The notes under the pieces were generated by a model. The model was not told the origin of the DNA, did not search any database, and saw only the letters and a program-made list of their open reading frames with translations. The translations under genes were made by a program, and so were the position numbers. A DNA stretch of 64,000 nucleotides from Gordonia sp. X0973. GTDB lineage: Bacteria; Actinomycetota; Actinomycetes; Mycobacteriales; Mycobacteriaceae. This document shows, one piece after another, positions 7,634 to 16,078 of this stretch. The stretch spans positions 2,976,001-3,040,000 of the forward strand of contig NZ_CP054691.1 in assembly GCF_013348785.1 (NCBI RefSeq), in the 5' to 3' direction. Position 1 is the first letter of the stretch. Each line of letters begins with the position of its first letter.

Positions 7634-10600
7634 TCAGGTCTGATCATTGCTCCCGTTCTGGCCAGCCGTCCCCGGCGTGCCGGTGGGACCGCCGTTGCCA
7701 CCGTTCGTTCCGTTGCCACCGTGACCGACGTGGCCGGTCAGGCTACCGCCGATACCGCCGTTGCCACCCTTGCCGCCGTTCCCGTTGCCCTGCGGGCCCG
7801 GTTGGCCGCCGTCGCCACCCTGACCGCCGTTGCCGCCGGAATTGGTGACACCGGTCGACGATCCCGCCGTGAGCCCGTAGGTACTGGCCCCGCCGGTACC
7901 TCCGTTGCCGCCGACCGCACCACCGTTGTGCCCGCCGTCGCCGCCGTTGCCAGCCGTCGACGTCGCCTGATCGACGGCGACACCCGCACCAGACGATTGG
8001 ATCGTCGCCGCTCCGCCGTTCCCGCCCGCGCCGCCGCGACCGATCCCGCCATTGCCGCCCGTCGCGGTCGAGGAGCTGAGGGCTCCGCCCGCCGCAGCCG
8101 TGACCGTCGCGGCGCCTCCGGCGCCGTTGACGCCATCGGTACCGGTGGCCGCGTTGCCCCCATTGGCGGTGCTGCCGGTGACCGTAGAGCCAGCTCCGGT
8201 GGCCTGGACGGTCGCGGCCCCGCCGACCGCGGTATCGCTACTCTGCCCGGCGAGTGCCTTGCTGTTCGTGATGGTCCCACCGCCCGCTTGGACCAGCCCA
8301 GCTCCGCCGCCAAGAGCGCCCGCCGCATTGGCGCCGCGCGCCTCGCCACCGGTCACCTTTCCACCGGCCTGGGTCACACTCACCGTCGCGGCGCCGCCTC
8401 TGCCGGTGGACCCACCGTTCAGGCCGCCGTTGCCGCCGCGCGCGATGCCGTCGGCCGCGCTTGTCGCAGCCGACTGCCTATGCGTCGAGACCACGCCGTT
8501 GCCGCCCGCGCCACCGGTCTTGGTGGTGCCGTCACCGACGCCGCCGTCGCCGCCAAATCCCTTCCCGCTCGCAGAGGTGTTGCTCCCGCCGGCATAGATC
8601 TGGCCGAGCGCGCCGGCACCGCCGGTACCGCCGTTCTTTCCATCTCCGCCGCGGCCGCCTTTGGCTTCACCCGAGGCGTTGCCGCCGACGCTGGGAACCG
8701 GATTGGCCGCCGTGTTGGTGTTCGAGCCGACGAGGACGGTTCCCGCACCACCCGCGCCGCCCTTGCTTCCCGCATTCAGTGCGTCGCCGCCGTCGCCGCC
8801 GGTCGCGGTGCCACTGGCCGTTCCGCCGACGCCGCCGCGAGGTGTCCCGAAGTCGTCGGTATAGCCGACTTGGACCGAGCCGCTACCGGCGTTTCCGCCG
8901 ACACTCTGGGCACCGCTGCCCGCGCCTCCATTGCCGCCAAGGCCGTCACCCGACGCCGTGCTCCCGTCGGTCCACGCGAAGAGGCCGCCGTTGGCGCCGC
9001 TGCCGCCCCGGCCGCCACTCGATCCCGTGCCGCCCTTGCCACCGGTGCCGGTACCGCTCGCCGTAGCCCCGACCTTCGATGCTCCGGCATTGGTTGCCGA
9101 CGTCGGGTCGCTCGAATTGCCGTAGGCCCGGCCTTCGCCACCCGCCATGATTCGGCCGGCTCCACCCGCGCCACCGTCCCGGGCCGTGACGCCGTCTGCT
9201 CCAGAACTCGCGGTCGCGTCGCCACCCTGTCCGCCGACCGCGTGACCCGACGCCTTGCTGTTGGCCCCGTCGGTATAGACCTCGGCGAAACCACCGTTTC
9301 CCGCCAACCCGCCGTTCGATCCGGTGCCACCCGCGCCGCCTCGGGCGCTGCCGGTCGCGGTGCTGGCAGCACCCTTGGAAACGACCTGGCCGAAGCCGCC
9401 GGTGCCGCCGGTACCACCCGCGCTTCCCGCGCCACCGGCTCCGCCGATGGCTCCGGTCAGCTGGGTCACCGGGTCGACACCGGTGGCCGAAGCCTTACCG
9501 CCGTTCTGTCCGAGAACGTAGGCCATGCCACCGGTTCCGCCTTTCCCGGTGCCGACTGAGTCACCGCCGTCACCACCGGTCGCGGAACCGCCGGCTTGGG
9601 TTCCGGCCACGTTGCCGCCGCTGGCATAGATGTCGGCCTTCCCGGCATCGCCGCCCTTGCCACCGGGCTGACCGGTTGCCGCGTCACCACCGGCACCGCC
9701 CGTGCCGCCCTTGGCCGTTCCAGTGGCCTGGCCCGTGCCATTCGCACCGACGAGCGCCTGGCCGCCCTTGCCACCGGCGCCACCCTTCGAACCGTCCGAG
9801 GCGTTCAGACCGCCGTCGCCACCGTCACCGCCGGTCGACGAACCGTTGAGCACCGTCGACCCGGCCTCGGCGGTGATCCAGCCCTGTTCGCCGGCACCAC
9901 CATCGCCGCCGCGACCCTGACCGCCGTCACCACCCGCGGCCGTGCCCGACGCCTGCGCGTCGGCACCGAGACCATAGAGGAAACCAAAACCGCCGCCGCC
10001 ACCATGAGCAGCCGCGGCAGAAGCATCACCACCGGCACCGCCGGTCGCCGAGCCGGTCGCCGACGCAGTCGTATCGGAGAGAACCCCGCCGTTACCGCCA
10101 CCGCCGCCGATGCCGCCGTTCGACGCATCACCGCCGTCGCCGCCGCGGGCTCCGCCAGTCGACGTTCCGCCCGGATCCACGTATCCCGCCTGGACAAACC
10201 CTTCACCGCCGGCACCACCGGTGCTGCCGACACCAGTGCCCTGGCCGCCATCACCGCCCTGCGCCCAGCCGGTCGACGAACCACCGGTGGCCGTCACGTC
10301 ACCCTCACCACCGGCGCCACCCTGACCACCGGCGATACCGTCACCACCACGGCCACCAACCGCACCGGTCAAACCCGTCGCCGGATTCACCGTGGTCGCC
10401 GCGGCAGTGCCGCCGTCCTTGCCCAGCACATAGCCCTTGCCGCCCGCACCACCATTGCCGGTGCCGACCGAGTCACCGCCGTCACCACCGGTCGCGGAAC
10501 CACTGGCCTGGGTTCCGGCCACGTTGCCGCCGCTGGCAAAAACCTCACCCTTGCCCGCATCACCGCCGTTTCCGCCGGGCTGGGCGACCGCGGCATTGCC

Positions 10601-13600
10601 GCCGTCACCACCCTTGCCGCCCTTGCCGGTGCCGGTCGCCTGACCCCCGCCGTCAGCGCCGACCAGCGCCTGGCCGCCGGTACCGCCCTTGCCGCCCTTC
10701 GAACCGTCAGACGCGTTGACACCGCCGTCGCCGCCGTCACCGCCGGTCGCCGAACCGTCGAGCACCGTCGATCCCGAGTAGGCATACACCCACCCCTGCT
10801 CGCCGGCACCGCCGTCGCCACCGAGGCCGTCGCCACCGTCGCCACCCTTCGCGGTTCCCGACGCAATAGCGCCGTCACCGGGAGCGCTGATGTAGCCGGT
10901 GCCGCCCTTGCCGCCGGATGCGCCCGCGGCGGACGCGTCGCCGCCGCTACCGCCCGTGGCCGTACCCGTCGCCGACGAACCCACCCCGTAGCTCAGGATT
11001 CCACCCCAATTGCCGGTGCCACCGGTTCCGCCGTTGTTCGCATCGCCGCCGTCACCGCCGCGGGCCCCACCGGCCGCGGTGCCGCCACCGGGGCTGCCCA
11101 AACCGGCCTGCACCCAGCCCTCGCCGCCCGTACCGCCGGTACTGCCGGCTCCGGTTCCGGTTCCACCGTCGCCGCCCTTGGCCCAGCCGCTCGCCGAACC
11201 GTTGTTGGTCGTCACGTCACCGACGCCACCGTCGCCGCCCCGGCCGCCGGCGACTCCATCGCCGCCGCGACCACCGGTGGCCCCGGTCATTCCGGTGATC
11301 GGGTCGACGTCGTTGGCCGACGCCGTACCGCCACTCGTACCGGTCACGATGCCCTTGCCGCCCTGACCACCGCGTCCGGTGCCGATGGAATCACCGCCGG
11401 CACCTCCGGTCGCCACGCCGGTCGCGGTACCGCCGTCGCCCGTGATGTCCGCGTCGCCGCCCCGGCCGCCCTTGCCGCCGGCGCTACCCGGCGCACCACC
11501 GTCGCCGCCGGCACCGCCCTGACCGCCCTTCGCGGTACCGGAGGCGTCGCCGCCAGCGGTCTCGATGATCGTCGCGCTACCTCCGGCGCCGCCCTGGCCG
11601 CCGCGCTCGGCCGCCGATCCGGCACCGCCCGCCCCGCCCTGGCCGCCGGTGGCACCGCCGGTAACGCCAGCGCCGAGTTCGGCACCACCACCACCGCCGC
11701 CACCGCCACCGCCGCGTCCGACACCGGTCGCGTCGGCTTGGCCGCCGGCACCGCCGATGCCGCCGGCTCCGGCGACACCGCCGCCCACCGCATACCCGGC
11801 ACCGCCGTCGCCACCCTTGCCTCCGCCGCCGACGGTCGCGCCGGAGCCCGATGCCCCGTTGCTGCCGAAGAGGCCGAACAACCAGCCGGTGCCGGTGCCC
11901 CCGACGCCGCCCGCTCCGGCGGTTCCCCCGCCGCCGTCGCCGCCATAGCCGCCGGTGCCGCCGACGACGTGGGTGGCGTCGCCGTCAGCACCCTTACCGC
12001 CTTCACCGCCACCGCCACCTGTTCCGGCATCGCCGCCGTTGCCGCCCTGGGCGAACAGGAAGTTGACGGCGTTGCCGCCCTTGCCACCGTCGCCGCCGCG
12101 GCCTCCTTGGCCGCCGTCCTGGCCGTTGCCGTAGCCGTTGCCGAGGTCGAGGCTCCAGTCGCCGTCCTGGCCGTTGACACCGCTCAGCCCGTTGCCGCCG
12201 CGGCCGCCGTCGCCGCCCACGGCGAACAGCCAGCCCAAGCCCTTGCCTCCGTCGCCGCCGTTTCCGGCGGCCGCTCCACCGATCGCGGCACCGCCGTCGC
12301 CCCCTGCACCGCCGATGCCCATCAGCGTGCCGCCCTTGCCACCCGCCCCTCCGTCGAGGCCGGCCCAGCCGTCTCCGCCCGCGCCGCCGTCGCCGATCCA
12401 GCCGGCGTTGCCGCCCTTACCACCGGCGACTCCATAGGCGGTGCCGTCGAGGCCCTTGCCGCCGTCACCGAAGAGCAGGCCGCCACGACCGCCGTCGGGG
12501 TTGTCGATCGTGCCGTCGGCTCCGTTGCCGATCAGGTAGACGCCGGTTACCTGGTTGATGACCCCGGCGACGGTCGAGCCGATGGGGCTGACCACCCAGA
12601 TCTGCTGGCCGATCTGGTGCACCGGGTTGTACACGAGCCAGTAGACGATGTCGGACACGCCGGGCAGCGACGCCGTTCCCAGCAACGTGGGACTCGCGGA
12701 CTGCGGCGTGGTGAGCAGGCGGGCCTGGACGGTTCCGTCCGGCGCCTGCTGCGTCTCGACCGGCACGATCGTGTTGTCGTCGGCCACGAGGACGTTGACC
12801 GGTGTCTCGAACTGGGCCGCGGCGACCTGGGTGACGTCGGTACCGGAGTTCGCGAGGAACGTCCCCATCGTCACGAGATTCGTCTCGGTGCCCTCGAGGC
12901 CGTCGTCGGCCGACTCGCCGAGATCGGGGCGCTTCGTGTCGATGCGGGCGCCCGTCTCGCGACTGGCCGCCCAGAGTTCGGCGAGGTTGCCGATGCTGCC
13001 GGTGCCGCCGGCGGCACCGCCGAGAATCGGCAACGTCAGCAACGACGCGACGAGTGACTTGTGGTCGGGGGCGGACTCGGTCACCGGGGCGGGCGCCGGT
13101 TTCGCTTCGGCAAACGTGGAGGGTTGCACGGCGTCGGCCGCGGGAATCGGCTTCAATGCCGAGGCCGCCGGGTTGACCGGCGTCGCCACACCGGGCGCGA
13201 CACCGAATTGCCCCGACGGACGATTGGTCGAGAACTGATCCGAGGACGTGCCCGGCTGACCCACATGCGGCGTCACCGACGACTGCTGCGTCGACGGCGT
13301 GCCGGGCACCTGTCCGAGACCCGGCTGTGCCGGATTCGTCGAGCCGAGGGGTTGGCCCGGCAATCCCGTCGACGGCAGCGGGGATCTCGGGACGACATTG
13401 GTCTTCGGCACCGCGGGCGCCGGTGTTCCCGGTGCCGGATAGACCGGCGCCACGTTCTGGGGAGGGTTCGCGTCCGGTTGCACAGACGACACCGGCGGAT
13501 CCACTGGCGCCTGCGGAACGACGGGCGGCGGGACTATCGGATCCTGCTGCGCGGGAGCCGGGACCGCCGGAGCCGGCGCCTGCTGGATTGGCGCTTGCTG

Positions 13601-13852
13601 GATCGGCGCCTGCTGGATCGGCGCCTGCGGCGCGGGTGGCGACCACAGGCTCCCACCGGCACCGCCCGACATTCCGCCGCCGCTATCGGGGCTCGCCCCA
13701 CCGCCGAACTGGCCCCCGCCGCCGCCGAAGGATCCGGGACCGCTGGTCGACGGATCGGCGTTGGCCGAGCCGTGGCCGCCGCCCAAGAGAACAATGCTGA
13801 TACCTGCCGCCGCGGCGATTACCTGGGCACGACGCTTACCGATATTTGCCAT
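7634..13852 (-). CDS. giant secreted PGRS-like glycine-repeat protein without PE domain
   Basis: 2072 residues from ATG at 13852 (MANIGKRRAQ). Order of parts: a signal peptide (about 1-32, ending in SANA); a Pro/Gln-rich stretch including three QQAPI repeats; a Pro/Thr/Ser-rich linker to about residue 270; a predicted globular part of about 150 residues with hydrophobic segments (around 280-435); then the VYLIGNGADGT motif near residue 438 followed by GGLLFGDGG. Those last motifs are the junction typical of mycobacterial PE_PGRS proteins. From there to the C-terminus the chain is Gly-Gly-X repeats with a module of about 33 residues. No PE or PPE domain precedes it; a general signal peptide does instead. 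The role is unknown; a surface or cell-wall protein is likely. The gene has its own upstream region with two KstR-like boxes. Confidence 0.88.
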   Translation of the reverse strand: MANIGKRRAQVIAAAAGISIVLLGGGHGSANADPSTSGPGSFGGGGGQFGGGASPDSGGGMSGGAGGSLWSPPAPQAPIQQAPIQQAPIQQAPAPAVPAPAQQDPIVPPPVVPQAPVDPPVSSVQPDANPPQNVAPVYPAPGTPAPAVPKTNVVPRSPLPSTGLPGQPLGSTNPAQPGLGQVPGTPSTQQSSVTPHVGQPGTSSDQFSTNRPSGQFGVAPGVATPVNPAASALKPIPAADAVQPSTFAEAKPAPAPVTESAPDHKSLVASLLTLPILGGAAGGTGSIGNLAELWAASRETGARIDTKRPDLGESADDGLEGTETNLVTMGTFLANSGTDVTQVAAAQFETPVNVLVADDNTIVPVETQQAPDGTVQARLLTTPQSASPTLLGTASLPGVSDIVYWLVYNPVHQIGQQIWVVSPIGSTVAGVINQVTGVYLIGNGADGTIDNPDGGRGGLLFGDGGKGLDGTAYGVAGGKGGNAGWIGDGGAGGDGWAGLDGGAGGKGGTLMGIGGAGGDGGAAIGGAAAGNGGDGGKGLGWLFAVGGDGGRGGNGLSGVNGQDGDWSLDLGNGYGNGQDGGQGGRGGDGGKGGNAVNFLFAQGGNGGDAGTGGGGGEGGKGADGDATHVVGGTGGYGGDGGGGTAGAGGVGGTGTGWLFGLFGSNGASGSGATVGGGGKGGDGGAGYAVGGGVAGAGGIGGAGGQADATGVGRGGGGGGGGGGAELGAGVTGGATGGQGGAGGAGSAAERGGQGGAGGSATIIETAGGDASGTAKGGQGGAGGDGGAPGSAGGKGGRGGDADITGDGGTATGVATGGAGGDSIGTGRGGQGGKGIVTGTSGGTASANDVDPITGMTGATGGRGGDGVAGGRGGDGGVGDVTTNNGSASGWAKGGDGGTGTGAGSTGGTGGEGWVQAGLGSPGGGTAAGGARGGDGGDANNGGTGGTGNWGGILSYGVGSSATGTATGGSGGDASAAGASGGKGGTGYISAPGDGAIASGTAKGGDGGDGLGGDGGAGEQGWVYAYSGSTVLDGSATGGDGGDGGVNASDGSKGGKGGTGGQALVGADGGGQATGTGKGGKGGDGGNAAVAQPGGNGGDAGKGEVFASGGNVAGTQASGSATGGDGGDSVGTGNGGAGGKGYVLGKDGGTAAATTVNPATGLTGAVGGRGGDGIAGGQGGAGGEGDVTATGGSSTGWAQGGDGGQGTGVGSTGGAGGEGFVQAGYVDPGGTSTGGARGGDGGDASNGGIGGGGGNGGVLSDTTASATGSATGGAGGDASAAAAHGGGGGFGFLYGLGADAQASGTAAGGDGGQGRGGDGGAGEQGWITAEAGSTVLNGSSTGGDGGDGGLNASDGSKGGAGGKGGQALVGANGTGQATGTAKGGTGGAGGDAATGQPGGKGGDAGKADIYASGGNVAGTQAGGSATGGDGGDSVGTGKGGTGGMAYVLGQNGGKASATGVDPVTQLTGAIGGAGGAGSAGGTGGTGGFGQVVSKGAASTATGSARGGAGGTGSNGGLAGNGGFAEVYTDGANSKASGHAVGGQGGDATASSGADGVTARDGGAGGAGRIMAGGEGRAYGNSSDPTSATNAGASKVGATASGTGTGGKGGTGSSGGRGGSGANGGLFAWTDGSTASGDGLGGNGGAGSGAQSVGGNAGSGSVQVGYTDDFGTPRGGVGGTASGTATGGDGGDALNAGSKGGAGGAGTVLVGSNTNTAANPVPSVGGNASGEAKGGRGGDGKNGGTGGAGALGQIYAGGSNTSASGKGFGGDGGVGDGTTKTGGAGGNGVVSTHRQSAATSAADGIARGGNGGLNGGSTGRGGAATVSVTQAGGKVTGGEARGANAAGALGGGAGLVQAGGGTITNSKALAGQSSDTAVGGAATVQATGAGSTVTGSTANGGNAATGTDGVNGAGGAATVTAAAGGALSSSTATGGNGGIGRGGAGGNGGAATIQSSGAGVAVDQATSTAGNGGDGGHNGGAVGGNGGTGGASTYGLTAGSSTGVTNSGGNGGQGGDGGQPGPQGNGNGGKGGNGGIGGSLTGHVGHGGNGTNGGNGGPTGTPGTAGQNGSNDQT
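9551..11390. repeat. two tandem 0.9-kb super-repeats inside the PGRS-like gene
   Basis: The phrase encoding GGDS(I/V)GTG recurs at 11381, 10463 and 9551, spacing 918 and 912 bases. Between these points two units of about 304-306 residues follow the same order of modules: a VDP or VNPATGLTG-like segment, a GW..GGDGG segment, VQAG, GARGGDGGDA, GEQGW, NASDGSKGG, QALVGA and SGGNVAGTQ. A third copy starts after 9551 and then diverges. Stretches around 9551-9640 and 10463-10550 are nearly identical in DNA. Confidence 0.8.
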
Positions 13853-13864
13853 GTCAACAAAGGT

Positions 13865-13882
13865 ACCTAGAACGTGTTCTAG
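13865..13882. promoter_or_regulatory. KstR-like palindromic operator
   Basis: CCTAGAAC-GT-GTTCTAGG, arms perfect over eight bases. It fits the KstR consensus TnnAACnnGTTnnA known from mycobacterial and rhodococcal sterol-catabolism genes. It ends about 13 bases before the start codon of the giant PGRS-like gene, so a bound repressor would block its transcription or initiation. Confidence 0.6.
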
Positions 13883-14020
13883 GTCACACACCTTCTGAGA
13901 AACTACTGAGGGGTAACTCCCAAAGGGCCCGCCAATCGTCGAAACCGCACCTCAACGCGCAAAATGTGCTAGGGGTCCAACCCGACATCGCGTGCGCCGA
14001 TCCACGAGGGCCGGGCGAGG

Positions 14021-14034
14021 TAGAACGCGTTCTA
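14021..14034. promoter_or_regulatory. second KstR-like palindrome
   Basis: TAGAACGCGTTCTA, a perfect 14-base palindrome that fits TnnAACnnGTTnnA. It lies 154 bases from the first box, in the gap between the lipoprotein stop (14057) and the giant gene start (13852). Confidence 0.55.
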
Positions 14035-14056
14035 ACAATCGCGCTCCACGGCGTAT

Positions 14057-14596
14057 CTACGCGCTCGTCTTCAGCACCATTTCCATGAGCTTCTTGGCGC
14101 CGGTGCAGGGATCGACGGGCGTTTGTCCGGGCGATTCGACGAACCAGGTGTAGACGCCGCGGCTGGGGGCCTTGGCGGTCACGCCGCAGATACTGCGGCC
14201 TGGTTTGGTCTGCTGTACCGCCGAGCTGCCGTTGATCTTGATGTTCTCGGTCTCGTAACCCATCTTCTTCGCGGTGCGCTGCTCGGCGGCGACGTTGCCC
14301 CATTCGAACCAGTTGAAAGTCACCGTCGTCGGGCCGGGCAGGGTCCAGCGGCAGATCGCCCCGTTAAATCCGGGCGAGGGCGCGTATCCGCCCATCGCTT
14401 TGCCGATCTGCTGCGGCGAGAGGATCTGGCATTCCAGGGTGAGTTTGTCGAACTGGTCGGTGTTGACGTGCCCGGGTTCCTGCGAATCAGGGGCGCCCTT
14501 CGGCTGCGTGCGGCCCGGGATCGAGCAACCGGCCAGACCCACGATCGCGGCCACTGCCACGAGGGCGAAAACCCACCGTCGAATATGTTTAGTCAT
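14057..14596 (-). CDS. DUF3558-type lipoprotein
   Basis: 179 residues from ATG at 14596. The N-terminus is a lipoprotein signal: basic KHIRR, a hydrophobic core, and the lipobox GLAGC with the acylated Cys near residue 25. The mature part resembles the DUF3558 family of actinobacterial lipoproteins, with LECQILSPQQIG, a CRW motif and paired cysteines (ICGV, DPC). The start codon overlaps the stop of the upstream gene by four bases (ATGA), so the two are translationally coupled. The function of the family is unknown. Confidence 0.82.
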   Translation of the reverse strand: MTKHIRRWVFALVAVAAIVGLAGCSIPGRTQPKGAPDSQEPGHVNTDQFDKLTLECQILSPQQIGKAMGGYAPSPGFNGAICRWTLPGPTTVTFNWFEWGNVAAEQRTAKKMGYETENIKINGSSAVQQTKPGRSICGVTAKAPSRGVYTWFVESPGQTPVDPCTGAKKLMEMVLKTSA

Positions 14597-15477
14597 GACG
14601 ACCTCTCGATGCTCATGGTCGCGAGTTTCTTCGTCGCATCGCAGAGCTGCTCGACGGGTTGCGGTGAGAGGGCGTCGGCGCGCACCGACCATTCGAAGAA
14701 GTCGGCGCCGAAGCCCATGCCGACCTCGCAGATGGTCTGATCCCACGCGATGAAGCCCTTGTTGCCCTTGATCTCCAGATTCTTGGTGACCGCGCGCGAA
14801 AGCTGCTCGGTGGCGCGCTCGCGGGCGATCGGCGAGCCGCGGTACCAGTTGAACGACGCCACGGCGCCGCTGCGGCTGGAGCCGGCCGCCCACTCGCACG
14901 ACGAGGTGTTGTTGACCGTGTTCTGCAGTCCGCCGAAGCCGGTGATCTGCATGACCTCGTCGGTGGTCACTCCCCCGCATTCGCCGAAGAACGGACCGGT
15001 GCCCGCCTCGGCCGGAGCCTGCGGGACGCCGTTGTTACTGTTGCCGCCGCCCGAGTCGTCGTGGCGTCCGCACCCGGTGACGGCCACTGCGAGCGCGGCC
15101 AGGACCGCGACCATCGACGCCGCGGTGCGGAACCGGTCGAGTTCGCGACGTTCCCGCTTGGTGGGCCGGCCCGCTCCCCGATCGCGACGGGGCTGGCTGG
15201 CCAAGACCTCTTTCGACGGTGGCGGCGGGCTCTTGTCGATGTAGCACGCCGTCGCCACGGGTGCCGACACCCGCTTGGAGACCTCGCGGGCCACCTCGAC
15301 GACCCGCTCCCTGCCGCCGACGCGCACCCGCACCTCGTCGCCGACGGTGATCACCTGCGCGGGTTTGGCGGTCGCCCCGTTGACGCGCACGTGTCCGGCG
15401 CGGCACGCGGCGCCGGCGGCCGAGCGCGTCTTGGTCAGCCGGATCGACCAGATCCAGGAGTCAACTCGAGTGGCCAT
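14593..15477 (-). CDS. S4 RNA-binding domain fused to a DUF3558-type lipoprotein
   Basis: One open frame of 294 residues from ATG at 15477. Residues 1-115 form a complete S4-domain protein of the Hsp15/RqcP-like type (VDSWIWSIRLTKTRS, CRAGHVRVNG, GDEVRVRVGG) with the usual basic tail GRPTKRERRELDRFR, where such proteins normally stop. No stop occurs. The frame runs into a hydrophobic segment (122-135) and a lipobox AVTGC with Cys136, then a DUF3558-like domain (about 150-290) homologous to the next gene. An internal ATG at 15112-15114 (Met122) would give a separate lipoprotein, but its signal would lack the usual basic n-region. Either a true fusion or two overlapping products is possible. 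Confidence 0.75.
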   Translation of the reverse strand: MATRVDSWIWSIRLTKTRSAAGAACRAGHVRVNGATAKPAQVITVGDEVRVRVGGRERVVEVAREVSKRVSAPVATACYIDKSPPPPSKEVLASQPRRDRGAGRPTKRERRELDRFRTAASMVAVLAALAVAVTGCGRHDDSGGGNSNNGVPQAPAEAGTGPFFGECGGVTTDEVMQITGFGGLQNTVNNTSSCEWAAGSSRSGAVASFNWYRGSPIARERATEQLSRAVTKNLEIKGNKGFIAWDQTICEVGMGFGADFFEWSVRADALSPQPVEQLCDATKKLATMSIERSS

Positions 15478-15654
15478 GCGCTCTCCGGTCCGAGGGTGTG
15501 ACGGTGTTGGTCTCAGCGTAGCGATCGATCCTGACGATCACCCGTATCCGACTGACAACCACCCCGCGGGCGACGATCCGGGCGGGTCGATGTCGGCCAA
15601 GGGCAGTCACTACCGCGGCGGACACTGAGTCCGCGGCTCCATCTCAGACGCACA

Positions 15655-15690
15655 GCGCCCGTCGACGACCGGATGGTCGACGACGGGCGC
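15655..15690 (-). terminator. GC-rich hairpin terminator (twin copy 1)
   Basis: Stem of 16 base pairs with one mismatch (GCGCCCGTCG at the base, loop GGAT), downstream of the DUF1508 gene. There is no U-tract. A copy differing by a single base occurs at 16025-16060. Confidence 0.65.
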
Positions 15691-15717
15691 AGGCGGCTGC
15701 AGAGACGCGTTGCCGGA

Positions 15718-15894
15718 TCAGAGTTCGACGACGGGCGCATCAGGCGCGTCGCGCTTGATCGCAGCGATGCCGTTCAAGGCGTTCTCCTTGGTCGTGTACG
15801 CCTGACTTTCGGCGGTAATCTCGCCGTTCGCCGCCTTTAGGTGGAAGTGGTACTTCCCGTCCTTACCGGTGAAAACCTCGAACTTCGCACTCAT
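15718..15894 (-). CDS. DUF1508 (YegP-like) small protein
   Basis: 58 residues from ATG at 15894, preceded by GGAAGGGG. The sequence has the single-copy YegP/DUF1508 pattern: F.VF.GKDGKYHFHLKAANGEI, SQ.YTTK.NA.NGI..IK. The family folds as a small alpha/beta unit and often occurs as a tandem duplication; here there is only one unit. The function is unknown. Hairpins lie on both sides: a small palindrome in its leader and strong terminators before and after. Confidence 0.88.
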   Translation of the reverse strand: MSAKFEVFTGKDGKYHFHLKAANGEITAESQAYTTKENALNGIAAIKRDAPDAPVVEL

Positions 15895-15918
15895 GCTCGA
15901 TCCCCTTCCGGGAGCCGG

Positions 15919-15937
15919 CCTGGCACGTCCTGCCAGG
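15919..15937. promoter_or_regulatory. palindrome in the DUF1508 leader
   Basis: CCTGGCA-CGTCC-TGCCAGG, a perfect seven-base-arm inverted repeat 25 bases upstream of the DUF1508 start. It could be an operator or a leader hairpin. Confidence 0.35.
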
Positions 15938-16024
15938 TAGAACCAGCTTTGTCTATTCAAACATCCGGTTTGCGAAGATGCGCCGCGTTTCACCGGACTC
16001 CCGCTCGGCGCGCGACGCAAACCG

Positions 16025-16060
16025 GCGCCCGTCGACGACCAGATGGTCGACGACGGGCGC
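16025..16060 (-). terminator. GC-rich hairpin terminator (twin copy 2)
   Basis: Same 36-base hairpin as 15655-15690 with one change in the loop (AGAT for GGAT). It lies 18 bases beyond the stop of the secreted protein gene at 16079-17728 and probably ends that transcript. Confidence 0.65.
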
Positions 16061-16078
16061 TGGCGTTGTGTGCGGGAA

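Noticed and set aside
9596..13057. 1153-residue open frame opposite to the PGRS-like gene
   Set aside because: Ala/Thr/Gly/Arg-rich shadow that arises from the GGC/GCC repeats. The signal peptide, linker and LIGNGADG junction support the other strand.
7634..13852. Annotation as PE_PGRS
   Set aside because: No PE domain is present at the N-terminus; only the repeat region resembles PGRS.
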